This document shows, piece after piece, positions 37,612 to 46,687 of a stretch of DNA of 64,000 nucleotides (within the stretch, counting starts at the first letter, position 1; each line of letters opens with the position of its first letter). The stretch comes from Khoudiadiopia massiliensis (lineage in GTDB: Bacteria; Bacillota; Clostridia; Tissierellales; Peptoniphilaceae). The DNA lies in the NCBI GenBank assembly GCA_900290095.1, contig OKQS01000004.1:55166-119165 (forward strand), read 5' to 3'. Below the pieces are notes generated by a model, which ran no database searches, was not told where the DNA came from, and worked only from the letters and a program-made list of their open reading frames with translations. Both the position numbers and the translations under genes were made by a program.

Positions 37612-38306
37612 GTCTTCGAGATGGCCCAACATGAGATGGAACGCCGAGAAAAACGAAGATTAACGGTTCTTCTAAGAACTTCTTTTCCGGACGGATCATC
37701 TGTGGGTGCTGCGGAGAACCTTATACCAGAAAGGTTTGGCACTCAACCACGAAATACCGCCGCTACATCTGGCAATGTGGCAAAAAGTATGAAGGTGAAG
37801 AACCCTGCTCCACTCCCCATTTTACCGAGTATGAAATAATTGATGCTTTTGAAAGAATGGCTAAAGAGCTTGTTGCAAGCAAAAAAGATATCATCACTCT
37901 CTGCAGAGAAACGCTAATCAAAGTTCTCAATACCTGTAAAGATAAAGAAAAATCCCGGCAACTTGAGTTTGAGCTGGATCAAGATTATATGGAGCTAGGG
38001 CAAGAACTCAGGGTCATCGGAAAGATAGAGCATGGTAAAAATGAATCCTATGACAATGCCCTCGCAGCCTACGAGACTAAGAATCAACTCCTGCAAGAGC
38101 TGAAAGCACGAATCGCTGACAAGGATAAACGCTGCTTTGATGCCGTGCAGTTTGCTGATAGGCTTGAAGACATCACGGACATCAAGTTCAGTGAAGAGCT
38201 GTGGTGCAGCCTGATTGATCACGTCAGCGTTCCCACAGGTGGTAAAAAATCACTCATTTTCCATCTGCGAAACGGTGGTGCGATAGATATCGTGTTGGAT
38301 CAATAA
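37612..38306 (+). pseudogene. C-terminal part of a large serine recombinase (frameshifted)
   Basis: From 37612 the BRO frame continues VFEMAQHEMERRE, then an A5 run at 37649-37653 is one base short and the family sequence continues in the next frame (open 37635-38306): NGSSKNFFSGRIICGCC, EPYTRKVWHSTTKYRRYIWQ, then C-x12-C and a long helical region. This is the zinc-ribbon recombinase domain plus the coiled-coil C-terminus typical of resolvase-family integrases of integrative elements. The catalytic N-terminal domain with its serine is absent, so no recombination is possible. The last part, 37857-38306, could be read as a 149-residue protein but is only the tail. Confidence 0.85.
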
Positions 38307-38337
38307 TAAAGCTTCATACCCCTCGCTTTTTTCTCCC

Positions 38338-38787
38338 CTAATGATCAGGGGATTTTTTTCTATTTACAATCTTCGTAAATAGAAAATACATAACAGAAAA
38401 GATTACAACACCCGTCAATAAGAAGTACCCAAAAACCTTCAAGTAATCCAACGGATTGTTTAACTCAAACCACCCGCTAACGAGTAGACATGGTAATACA
38501 GTTATCAGCATGATTAGAAAATGAACGACTGTCTGCTTTCTTATCGACCACTTGTCATTTTCATATATGACAGATGCCGCAGCCACAACGGTGATAATCA
38601 ATCCGACTATGAAAGTACTTCTCACTTGAAAGGCATCAATGCCCTGATAATTCATGATTATTGATAAAGTCGTCATGATGACGAAGGGAATAATCCCCCG
38701 TATGAACGATTTCTTTAGCAACATATGTTTAAAATCTATTCCTCCAAATGGCATATTGAAATAATCGTAAAAGAACGATTGTTCCAC
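38338..38787 (-). CDS. Small membrane protein, DUF3021-like
   Basis: Four hydrophobic segments: FIRGIIPFVIMTTLSIIM, STFIVGLIITVVAAASVIY, VVHFLIMLITVLPCLLV and VFGYFLLTGVVIFSVMYFLF. The WSIRKQTVVHFLIM stretch between the second and third is typical of DUF3021 proteins. Those normally pair with a LytTR regulator gene; none is here, so the gene looks orphaned in mobile debris. The start is uncertain: GTG at 38787 has only a weak AGG site; ATG at 38724 gives a more usual 128-residue protein (MLLKKSFIRG). Confidence 0.6.
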   Translation of the reverse strand: MEQSFFYDYFNMPFGGIDFKHMLLKKSFIRGIIPFVIMTTLSIIMNYQGIDAFQVRSTFIVGLIITVVAAASVIYENDKWSIRKQTVVHFLIMLITVLPCLLVSGWFELNNPLDYLKVFGYFLLTGVVIFSVMYFLFTKIVNRKKSPDH

Positions 38788-38828
38788 AAACTATTTTACC
38801 TAGAATAATAATATTATACTAGACTTCG

Positions 38829-39000
38829 ACACCAGCTACGAGTTATTCATACCTGCCACGAGAAAGTGAACCATACCACGCAAAACTCATACCAGATACA
38901 CGAAACTTTTTATTTTGAGTGGACCGTCTACACGAAAGCCATACTAGCGACACGAAAGTAAACAAGCGATATGAAAATCGAAGTTTCGTGTAGCTGGTTT
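38829..39000. repeat. Degenerate repeat array, probably a mobile-element end
   Basis: At least five imperfect copies of a 16-24-nt unit, plus-strand consensus cataccngnnacacgaaa. Examples: accagctacgag (38831), tacctgccacgagaaa (38850), tacc-acgcaaaac (38874), taccagatacacgaaact (38890), tctacacgaaag (38927), tactagcgacacgaaag (38942). One unit at the end (about 38983-38998) is inverted: agtttcgtgtagctgg. Irregular spacing and decay exclude CRISPR; multiple transposase-binding repeats at an insertion-sequence end fit better. Confidence 0.6.
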
Positions 39001-39012
39001 CACAAGCAAATA

Positions 39013-39067
39013 AAAGGGTGCAATAAACAGGGCAACTATCGAGAACTTAGGCAATTTTGCACCCTTT
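39013..39067. terminator. Hairpin in the accessory stretch
   Basis: 11-bp perfect stem aaagggtgcaa (39013-39023) with 39057-39067, 33-nt loop, followed on the plus strand by cgtttattt. It could terminate plus-strand transcription or be element debris. Confidence 0.5.
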
Positions 39068-39137
39068 CGTTTATTTGGCGATTTTCTAAAAGCCTTGCTA
39101 TATCAGCCTTTCAGGCATAAAAAAAGGGCTCTAAAAT

Positions 39138-39264
39138 AAATGGTGTTGGTTGCGGTTGATCAGAAAAATGATCAGCGGTACACCAACACCATTTGACAAA
39201 AAGCCATTTAATCATGCGAAATGTCCACCAAGGCCATTTGACAAAGAGCCTAAACAATTTGACA
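39138..39264 (-). mobile_element. Insertion-sequence-like terminus (no transposase)
   Basis: Read on the minus strand it begins TGTCAAATTG at 39264, directly after the pyk stop codon, and holds three copies of a TTTGTCAAATGG-like motif (39264-39256, 39250-39234, 39205-39189). The third copy runs into a 13-bp inverted repeat (39138-39150 with 39182-39194, arm aaatggtgttggt) with an inner tgatca pair. Repeated transposase-binding boxes starting with TGT are a feature of IS21-type ends; assignment to that family is inference. No transposase frame is nearby. Confidence 0.55.
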
Positions 39265-41025
39265 TTAAAGTACCTTGGCAACTCCCTTGTAAACAATGCC
39301 TGTGGTGGAGTCTACTGTAATGGTTGCCCCGTCTTTTATTACCTTGCTGGCCCTCATGGTGTCGACTACTGTCGGGATATTGTACTGCATACCGAATATG
39401 GCCGCCAGGCTGGTGAGTCCGCCTTCTTCTACTATGATAGCACCGGCATTCTGCATGTATGGAAGCAGGTCGGGGCTGGCAAATTTAGCAACCAATATGT
39501 CCCCGTCTTCAAAGCGTCCTTCAAGCTCTTTTGCTGTTGACCCCAGAACCGCCTTGCCGACAACAGTCCTCCCAACCAGGCCCTGTCCGGTGACCAATAT
39601 ATCCCCAACTGTATGGACTTTGATCATGTTTGTCGCTGAGCCATAACCGGATGGAATACCGGCCGTAAGGACAATCTGATCCCCCTCATGGACCAACTTG
39701 CTTTTAAGGGAGGCAAGAATTGAGCTTTCAACCAGCTGGTCTGTCTCCGTGAAAACCTCAGCTTTCATGGGCGTAACGCCCCATACAATTGAAAGCTGAT
39801 TATAGACTATTTCTTCGGGTGTGACCGCTATAATTGGGACATAGGGCCTGTATTTTGATATCTGCCTGGCTGTAAATCCCGATGTTGTGGCAGCAACGAT
39901 AGCATCAGCCTTGATCTGGCTGGCTATTTGGCAGGTAGACCTTGAAATTGAAGAAGACACGTCCACAGTTGCCCAGCGTTCCTTCATTATTACTCCCCTC
40001 TTAAAATCCGGAGAGGCCTCTGTCGTCTCAGCTATGTCACTCATTGTCAAGACAGCTTCCCTTGGATACCTTCCTGCAGCTGTTTCCCCTGAAAGCATGA
40101 TGGCATCTGACCCGTCAAGAATTGCATTGGCAACATCGTTAACTTCAGCCCTTGTGGGCCTGGGATTCCTTTGCATGGAGTCCAACATTTGAGTGGCCGT
40201 GATAACAGGCTTACCGGCCATATTTGCTTTTCTTATTATTTGTTTTTGTACCAGCGGGACCTCCTGGGTCGGGATTTCCACACCCAAGTCTCCTCTTGCA
40301 ACCATGATTCCGTCAGCAGCATCAAGGATTTCATCAATGTTCTGAACCCCCTGGTGGTTTTCAATCTTAGCAAATATCTGGACCTTTGACCCACCATTTT
40401 CCTCAATGACGTGGCGGATCTCGAGAAGATCGGCTGCAGACCTTACAAATGAGGCAAAAACCATATCGACCCCGGCCTCAATGCCGAACATTATGTCAGC
40501 CCTATCCTGTTCGGTTATAGCCGGAAGCTTTATTATGGTTCCCGGAACATTAACCCCTTTGCGGTCTGATATACGGCCGTAATTTAAAGCCCGACAATAA
40601 ATTTCCGTATTATCTTTTACCTGTTCAACTTCCAGTTCCACCAGGCCGTCATCAACCAATATTTTAGTTCCAATGGAAACATCCGCCGCAAGCCCCTCAT
40701 AGGAAACATGGACCCTTTCTGAGTTTCCCTCGCAAGGCAGGGTCGTCAAAATTATCTTATCCCCCTGCTTGAGGTCAACCGGCTGATGGTCAACAAAGGT
40801 GCCTAGGCGAATCTCGGGCCCCTTTGTATCCATGGCTATGGCCACCGGAATATCCAGTTCTTCTCTTATTTTTCTTATATTTTTTATTTTTGCCGCATGC
40901 TCGGCGTGGCTGCCGTGTGAAAAATTCAGCCTGGCAACGTTCATGCCTGCATTGATGAGCTCTCTAAGCATTTTTTGATCTTCTGAGGCGGGGCCAATAG
41001 TACAAACTATTTTAGTCCTTTTCAT
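39265..41025 (-). CDS. pyk: Pyruvate kinase
   Basis: Last glycolytic ATP-forming step, phosphoenolpyruvate plus ADP to pyruvate plus ATP. The 586-residue long form has TIM-barrel motifs MDTKGPEIRLG, QIFAKIENHQG and ITATQMLDSMQRNPRPTRAE, followed from about 475 by the extra C-terminal PEP-utilising mobile domain (VLGSTAKELEGRFEDGDILV) found in Bacillales and Clostridia. The stop is immediately followed by the insertion-like end; the last residues (YKGVAKVL) still look native. Downstream of pfkA with a 21-nt gap. Confidence 0.96.
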   Translation of the reverse strand: MKRTKIVCTIGPASEDQKMLRELINAGMNVARLNFSHGSHAEHAAKIKNIRKIREELDIPVAIAMDTKGPEIRLGTFVDHQPVDLKQGDKIILTTLPCEGNSERVHVSYEGLAADVSIGTKILVDDGLVELEVEQVKDNTEIYCRALNYGRISDRKGVNVPGTIIKLPAITEQDRADIMFGIEAGVDMVFASFVRSAADLLEIRHVIEENGGSKVQIFAKIENHQGVQNIDEILDAADGIMVARGDLGVEIPTQEVPLVQKQIIRKANMAGKPVITATQMLDSMQRNPRPTRAEVNDVANAILDGSDAIMLSGETAAGRYPREAVLTMSDIAETTEASPDFKRGVIMKERWATVDVSSSISRSTCQIASQIKADAIVAATTSGFTARQISKYRPYVPIIAVTPEEIVYNQLSIVWGVTPMKAEVFTETDQLVESSILASLKSKLVHEGDQIVLTAGIPSGYGSATNMIKVHTVGDILVTGQGLVGRTVVGKAVLGSTAKELEGRFEDGDILVAKFASPDLLPYMQNAGAIIVEEGGLTSLAAIFGMQYNIPTVVDTMRASKVIKDGATITVDSTTGIVYKGVAKVL

Positions 41026-41046
41026 ATCTCCTCCTTTTTAGGAAGC

Positions 41047-42006
41047 TTACATTGACAGAATTCCTGCCAATTCATAAATATCTTCATTGAATTCGCCCTT
41101 TGCATTGACTGCCTCTTCAATCGGCATTTTAAAATACTCAAGTCCCCTATTCCCAATTGAAATGGATGACTCTCCCATTGCCAGAGCTTCAACTGCCATG
41201 CTGCCCATTATGCAGCCCATCTTAGCATCTGTAAATGACGGTGGACCGCCCCTTTGGACGTGACCAAGTATTGTTATCCTGGTATCAACCCCGGTTTCTT
41301 TCTGGATTTCCTGGGCCAGGCTGTAAGGATCTCCCACACCTTCTGCTTCAACAATTATATGGTGGCGCTTGCCCCTTAAAATTCCTCTTTTTATGCGGTC
41401 TATGATTTCCCGAGCGTCATATCCGTGTTCAGGCACAACTATAGATTCCGCTCCCCCTGCCAAGCCGGCGAAGAGGGCCAAGTCTCCACAGTGCCTGCCC
41501 ATAACCTGGACTATGTTGGCCCTGGCGTGGGATGCCGAGGTGTCCCTCAATCTGCCTATGGATTCAATTACTGTTTCACAGGCCGTATGGAATCCAATGG
41601 TATAGTCCGTATAGCCCATGTCGTTATCGATTGTGCAGGGTATGCAGACGGTCTTGATTCCCAGCTTATCCAGCTCATAGGCACCCATCATGGACCCGTC
41701 TCCCCCCATGACAACCAAGCCGTCAATGCCGAAACGATTAAGGATTGTTAATGCTCTATTGCGACCCTCCGGCTTTTTAAACTCCTCAGATCTTGCCGAT
41801 CCCAGTATCGTTCCCCCCTTTTGGATAATGTCCGCAACGCTTGAAACATTCATCTCGTATATGTCGCCGTTCATGAGCCCGTCATAGCCGAAACGGATCC
41901 CCTTGACCCTTAATCCTTTGCTAAAAGCCGTCCTGGCAACCGCTCTTATACAGGCGTTCATGCCGGGAGCATCTCCGCCCGATGTCAGCATAGCTATTGT
42001 CTTCAT
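41047..42006 (-). CDS. pfkA: ATP-dependent 6-phosphofructokinase
   Basis: Commits fructose 6-phosphate to glycolysis. 319 residues from the second of two ATGs (42006, four bases after GGAGG), starting MKTIAMLTSGGDAPGMN. MGGDGSMMGA binds ATP; the catalytic segment reads PCTIDNDM, whereas almost all bacterial enzymes have PGTIDND, so a cysteine replaces the glycine next to the catalytic TIDND. The rest (GRHCGDLALFAGLA, GHVQRGG) is normal. pfkA-pyk behind dnaE is a common Firmicutes arrangement. Confidence 0.95.
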   Translation of the reverse strand: MKTIAMLTSGGDAPGMNACIRAVARTAFSKGLRVKGIRFGYDGLMNGDIYEMNVSSVADIIQKGGTILGSARSEEFKKPEGRNRALTILNRFGIDGLVVMGGDGSMMGAYELDKLGIKTVCIPCTIDNDMGYTDYTIGFHTACETVIESIGRLRDTSASHARANIVQVMGRHCGDLALFAGLAGGAESIVVPEHGYDAREIIDRIKRGILRGKRHHIIVEAEGVGDPYSLAQEIQKETGVDTRITILGHVQRGGPPSFTDAKMGCIMGSMAVEALAMGESSISIGNRGLEYFKMPIEEAVNAKGEFNEDIYELAGILSM

Positions 42007-42015
42007 CATACCTCC

Positions 42016-45000
42016 TTATTGCAAAATCACGTTATCGGAGCCCAGAATTTCCTTCATCTTTCCAATGAGTGAAGCCCTTGGGTTGACCCGGAAATCCCTG
42101 TCCATTTTAAATGCCTTTTGCTTATCCTCAAAAAATATATATACGGGAATTTCTCCCCTTTCACTTCTCAATATTTCCTTTATTGTATTATAACTTGATC
42201 TGTCTTGAGAATTCATCCTCAAAAAAAGCCTCTTGGCCGGGAGTTCTTCCGGGCCCATAACGCTGTCAACTATGATCTGAATTTTGTTGTTTTGGTCCTG
42301 GAGCCTTCCCTCAAAAAGCAGGGGCTTGTCAACTTCCAAGAGCTGCTTATATTCATTGAATACTCTTGGGAAAACAACACCCTCCATCATACCAAAAGTG
42401 TCCTCAAATTGTACAAAACACATCTTATCCTGTTTTTTAGTCAAGAGGTCTCTTCTGCCCCTCAACAGTCCTGCCATTCTGACCTTCTTCCCGTCCAATT
42501 GGCCGGGATTGTCCTCATTCAAAAGCATATCCATTGAAAAGTTCACATATGGAGAAAAAATATCCTCGTATGGAGAAAATGGATGGTCGGTCAGGTAAAC
42601 CCCGAGAAACTCCTTTTCGTAAGCAAGTAATTGGGGCTTTCTGTACTCAGCTATCTGGTCCTTGATTGTATCAGCGAATTCAAAATTTTCAAACATATTT
42701 ACCTGGCCGGAAATGTTGACCCGCTTATTTTTTTGAACCGACTCTATTTCAGCCTCCATGTCAAACATGAGCTGGCTTCTGTGGATTTTGAAATCATCCA
42801 TAGCCCCTGCTTTAATCAGGCCCTCTATAGATTTTTTGTTTATGGCCCCGCTGTCAATTTCCACCAATCTTTTCAAATAGTCGTTCAGGTCCTTGAAGTC
42901 CCCTCCCGATTCCCTGGCCTTGACCGTGGCTTCTACTGTGGCGGTCCCGACCCCCTTAATCGCCATCAGTCCGAACCTTATGGAATCCCCCTCAACGGTG
43001 AATTTTCCCAGGCTCCTGTTAATATTGGGTCTAAGTATTTTAGTTCCCATGTTCTCAGCATCCCTGAGATATATGGCAACCTTGTCGCTGTTGCCGGTGA
43101 TTGAGGTTAAAAGAGCTGCAAAATATTCTTTAGGGTGGTAAAACTTCAGATAGGCGGTTTGCATGGCTACATAGGCATAGGCAACCGAATGTGACTTGTT
43201 AAAAGCGTATTTGGCAAACTCTATCATCTGATTATATATTATGTTGGCTGCTTGGCTATCAATGCCGTTTCTTACACAGCCCTTAATAAGAATTTTGCCG
43301 GTATCATCGTCTTTGCCATATACAAATATATTTCTATTGTCCTCCATGACCGACATCTTTTTCTTTGACATGGCCCTTCTTAAATTATCGGCCCCGCCCA
43401 AGGAGTAGCCGGCAAGCTGCTGAACAATCTGCATGACTTGTTCCTGGTAAACTATGACCCCGTAGGTATCCTTTAATATGGGTTCAAGCTTGGGGTGGGT
43501 ATATCTTACCTGGCCCGGATCATGCCTGGCCTTTACATATGTAGGGATCTGCTCCATTGGGCCCGGTCTGAAGAGGGCATTGGCCGCAACAAGGTCTTCA
43601 AAGCGGTCAGGCTTCAGTTCCTTTAAAAAAGCCCTCATGCCGTTTGACTCAAACTGGAAAACCCCAATGGTCTCTGCCCTGCTGAAGTGGTCCAGGATCA
43701 TCTTGTCCTGTAGATTAATGTTGTCAATATCTATGTCTTCCCCGGCCTTGTCCTTGACCATTTCTATGGCATCTTGGATAACGGTCAGGTTCCTCAATCC
43801 CAGGAAATCCATCTTCAACAGGCCCAACTCCTCGAGCTGGGTCATATTGTATTGGGTTGTTACCTGGTCCTTGGATTTTGACAGGGGGACAAGATTGTAG
43901 ACCGGTTCCGAGGCAATAAGGACTCCGGCGGCATGGGTTGAGGTATGTCTTGGCATCCCCTCCACTTCCCTGGCCAGGTCAATCAGCCTTGTGTTTTCCG
44001 GGCTCTCTTTATATATATTTTTGAAGTCCGCGTCCTCGTCAAGGGCCCGATCCAGGGTCATTTTCAGAGCATCCGGAACTGCCTTGGCAATCCGGTCCAC
44101 TTTTGAAAGTGGTATATCCAAAACCCTTCCCACGTCCCTGATGGCGTTTTTTGCCGCCATGGTTCCGAAGGTCACAATCTGGGCGACCCTGTCTTCCCCA
44201 TATTTCTTTTTGACGTATTCTATAACCTCATCCCGTCTTTCATAGCCGAAATCTATGTCAATATCCGGCATGGAGACCCTCTCCGGATTGAGGAATCTCT
44301 CAAAAAGGAGATTGTATTTTAAGGGCTCTATATCGGTTATGGAGAGGGCATAGGAAACTATGGATCCTGCAGCCGACCCTCTTCCGGGTCCAACCGGGAT
44401 CCCTTGGGACTTGGCATAATTGACGAAATCCTGGACTATTAGGAAATAGTCAACATAGCCCAGCTTTGAAATCATGTCAACTTCATAGGAGGCTCTGGTC
44501 CTGACTGTTTCAGCCTCTTCGGGTTTGTTCCTGAAGAAGTCACCGTATCTTCGTTCTACCCCCTCTTCAACAAGCCTCTTGAAATATTGGACATTTGTTT
44601 CCCCGCTTGGAATATCAAAATGAGGTAGGTGGAGTTTGTGAAACTCTATTTCAAGATTGCAGCGGTCGGCAACCTTCCTTGTATTTTCAATGGCCCCGTC
44701 ATAGGCTGAGAAGAGGGCCTGCATTTCCTCTTGACTTTTCATATAGTAGTCGTCTGAGGAAAAGCGCATCCGGTTCTCATCTTTCAGGGTTTTGCCTGTC
44801 TGAATGCATAGCAAAACATCGTGAGCCTTGGCATCCTCCCTGCGCAAATAGTGGCAGTCATTGGTTGCAATTAGGCCGACCCCCAAATCCTTATGGACTT
44901 TAAGAAAGGCCCCGGCCACCTTCTTCTCATCCAGTATGCCATGGTCCTGGATTTCCAGAAAAAAGGAGTCCTTACCGAATATGGAAACATACTCTTTAAC

Positions 45001-45465
45001 GGTTTCCAAAAGAACTTCATAGTCCGAATCCAGGGCCCTCCTGGCGCACTCTCCGGCAAGGCAGGCTGAAAGGGCAATGATGCCTTCACTGTATTTCTTC
45101 AAAATTTTCTTATCGACGTGGGCCTTGCCGTGGTGGTAGCCGAAAATATATCCTGAGGAGACTATCTTCATCAAGTTATGGTAGCCCACTTCGTTCTCCG
45201 CCAAAAGGATCAGATGGTAGCGAATCCTGCTTGAAAAGTCCTCCTGTTTATCGGCCAGGTAAATTTCACAGCCGATTATGGGCTTTATGCCTCTTGCCTT
45301 GGCCTCTTTGTAGAACTCTATGGCCCCGAACATGTTTCCATGGTCGGTTATAGCCACGGCATCCATGCCCTCTTCAAGGCAGAGGTCCAACATCTTGTCG
45401 ATCTTACAAAAGCCGTCAAGCAAGCTGTAAGGACTGTGATTATGCAGATGGATAAAGTTGCTCAA
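42016..45465 (-). CDS. dnaE: DNA polymerase III alpha subunit (DnaE type)
   Basis: Replicative polymerase; in Firmicutes DnaE extends primers before PolC takes over. About 1149 residues: PHP domain (FIHLHNHSPYSLLDGF), palm with PDIDIDFG catalytic aspartates, thumb/fingers with RPGPMEQIPTYV, helix-hairpin-helix and a C-terminal OB domain. The start is TTG at 45465, after GGGGTGAT, giving MSNFIHLHNHS; an earlier TTG at 45492 overlaps the end of the preceding gene. polC is not in the window. Confidence 0.96.
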   Translation of the reverse strand: MSNFIHLHNHSPYSLLDGFCKIDKMLDLCLEEGMDAVAITDHGNMFGAIEFYKEAKARGIKPIIGCEIYLADKQEDFSSRIRYHLILLAENEVGYHNLMKIVSSGYIFGYHHGKAHVDKKILKKYSEGIIALSACLAGECARRALDSDYEVLLETVKEYVSIFGKDSFFLEIQDHGILDEKKVAGAFLKVHKDLGVGLIATNDCHYLRREDAKAHDVLLCIQTGKTLKDENRMRFSSDDYYMKSQEEMQALFSAYDGAIENTRKVADRCNLEIEFHKLHLPHFDIPSGETNVQYFKRLVEEGVERRYGDFFRNKPEEAETVRTRASYEVDMISKLGYVDYFLIVQDFVNYAKSQGIPVGPGRGSAAGSIVSYALSITDIEPLKYNLLFERFLNPERVSMPDIDIDFGYERRDEVIEYVKKKYGEDRVAQIVTFGTMAAKNAIRDVGRVLDIPLSKVDRIAKAVPDALKMTLDRALDEDADFKNIYKESPENTRLIDLAREVEGMPRHTSTHAAGVLIASEPVYNLVPLSKSKDQVTTQYNMTQLEELGLLKMDFLGLRNLTVIQDAIEMVKDKAGEDIDIDNINLQDKMILDHFSRAETIGVFQFESNGMRAFLKELKPDRFEDLVAANALFRPGPMEQIPTYVKARHDPGQVRYTHPKLEPILKDTYGVIVYQEQVMQIVQQLAGYSLGGADNLRRAMSKKKMSVMEDNRNIFVYGKDDDTGKILIKGCVRNGIDSQAANIIYNQMIEFAKYAFNKSHSVAYAYVAMQTAYLKFYHPKEYFAALLTSITGNSDKVAIYLRDAENMGTKILRPNINRSLGKFTVEGDSIRFGLMAIKGVGTATVEATVKARESGGDFKDLNDYLKRLVEIDSGAINKKSIEGLIKAGAMDDFKIHRSQLMFDMEAEIESVQKNKRVNISGQVNMFENFEFADTIKDQIAEYRKPQLLAYEKEFLGVYLTDHPFSPYEDIFSPYVNFSMDMLLNEDNPGQLDGKKVRMAGLLRGRRDLLTKKQDKMCFVQFEDTFGMMEGVVFPRVFNEYKQLLEVDKPLLFEGRLQDQNNKIQIIVDSVMGPEELPAKRLFLRMNSQDRSSYNTIKEILRSERGEIPVYIFFEDKQKAFKMDRDFRVNPRASLIGKMKEILGSDNVILQ

Positions 45466-45488
45466 AAAATCACCCCGTATCCTTTTTC

Positions 45489-45887
45489 TCAAGTTCTTTT
45501 CTTCATGGTGTGTTTACAATGGGGACAGCGAACCACAATTTTACCCTTGTTCTTGGGAACCCGAAGCTCTTTCCCGCACTGTTCGCAGGCAAAATACCTA
45601 TATCCCTTTTCCCCGAAAATTCTTCTCTTCCATTTTTTGAAGAAATTTCTTATTGCTGAAGTGGTCCTCAGGAATTTGGCGTTCTCTCTGGATCTCCTGT
45701 CAATGTCTTTTGACAGAGTCCTGTAAAGAGAATAGCCTGCCAGGGCCATTCCCAATATGGGCATAACCCCCCTGCTTTTGGTGAAGAGGTTTATTAAAAC
45801 GGCAATCACGGCGCATATAGATAAAAATTGGCCATATTGGTCGGCCCCGTATCTACCGTTCATCCATTGTGCAATTCTATTTTTCAA
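45489..45887 (-). CDS. Zinc-ribbon membrane protein of unknown function
   Basis: 132 residues. The N-terminal WMNGRYGADQYGQFLSI is followed by two short hydrophobic segments (ICAVIAVLINLF, MPILGMALAGYSLY), a basic linker (RDRRSRENAKFLR-like) and a C-terminal zinc ribbon: CEQCGKELRVP with CPHCKH. Proteins of this layout are common and uncharacterised in Clostridia. The start is TTG with AAAGGAG five bases upstream. It precedes dnaE by 23 nt. Confidence 0.85.
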   Translation of the reverse strand: MKNRIAQWMNGRYGADQYGQFLSICAVIAVLINLFTKSRGVMPILGMALAGYSLYRTLSKDIDRRSRENAKFLRTTSAIRNFFKKWKRRIFGEKGYRYFACEQCGKELRVPKNKGKIVVRCPHCKHTMKKRT

Positions 45888-45920
45888 AATTTCTCCTTTA
45901 ACAAATAATTTCTAATATTA

Positions 45921-46658
45921 TCATTTGCCCAGTTCAGGCAAAATCTTTGAAATGTCCCCGTGTAATACATAGTCCGCCCTGCTGTCGGCAGCCGTCTCTT
46001 CCATATTTATAAGTATGAGTTCGTTGCCGCTATAGTAGTTTAAAAGTCCTGCTGCCGGATAAACCACCAGGGATGAGCCCCCGACTATTAGGGTTTTACA
46101 AGCCCTTATGGCTTCTATAGCTTTGGTAAAAGTTCTTTCCGGAAGCATCTCCCCATAAAGGGTGACCGCAGCTCTCATGTTATGGCCGCATTTAGGACAG
46201 GGGAACCTGCCCTTTCCCTTCATGAAAACTTCCGTTTCCACAGTGGTACCGCAATGAGGACAATATATATCATGCATATTGCCATGGACTTCATAAACAT
46301 TGTGGCTTCCCGCTCTCTGGTGAAGGCCGTCTATATTTTGTGTAACCACGGCTCTGAGCTTGCCCTCTTCTTCCCATTTGGCCAGCTGGATATGGGCCCC
46401 TGAAGGCTTAACCTGATAGGATCTCCAACACTCCCTGGTAAAATCGGCAAATCCATCCGGATCGTTGACGCAGAATTCATGGCTGAAATAGTATTCGGGT
46501 GGATAGGGGCGGTTGCTTTTCATGTTGTAAAGGCCATTGGGCGACCTGAAATCCGGTATTCCCGATGCTGTTGAGACCCCGGCACCGCCGAAAAATACAA
46601 TATTGTCACTATTGGCTATGACATCTTTTACCTGATTGAAATCCGAATCTTTTCTCAT
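45921..46658 (-). CDS. cobB: NAD-dependent protein deacylase (Sir2 family)
   Basis: 245-residue sirtuin using NAD+ to remove acyl groups from lysines. GGAGVSTASGIPDFRSPNGLY binds NAD (motif GAGxSxxxGIPDFR), TQNIDGLHQRAG holds the catalytic region with His in EVHGN, and CPHCG/CPKCG pairs bind zinc. In an acyl-CoA-rich butyrate former, deacylation of metabolic enzymes is a plausible role, but that is inference. Coupled in series with deoC upstream (about 30 nt). Confidence 0.94.
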   Translation of the reverse strand: MRKDSDFNQVKDVIANSDNIVFFGGAGVSTASGIPDFRSPNGLYNMKSNRPYPPEYYFSHEFCVNDPDGFADFTRECWRSYQVKPSGAHIQLAKWEEEGKLRAVVTQNIDGLHQRAGSHNVYEVHGNMHDIYCPHCGTTVETEVFMKGKGRFPCPKCGHNMRAAVTLYGEMLPERTFTKAIEAIRACKTLIVGGSSLVVYPAAGLLNYYSGNELILINMEETAADSRADYVLHGDISKILPELGK

Positions 46659-46687
46659 GGCCTTATCCCTCCCTTTCTCCCTTCTTA

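Noticed and set aside
37857..38306. Independent 149-residue protein
   Set aside because: Its sequence is continuous with the recombinase zinc-ribbon region upstream, so it is the tail of a broken gene.
38829..39000. CRISPR array
   Set aside because: Repeat units are degenerate, unevenly spaced, partly inverted, and there are no regular spacers or cas genes.
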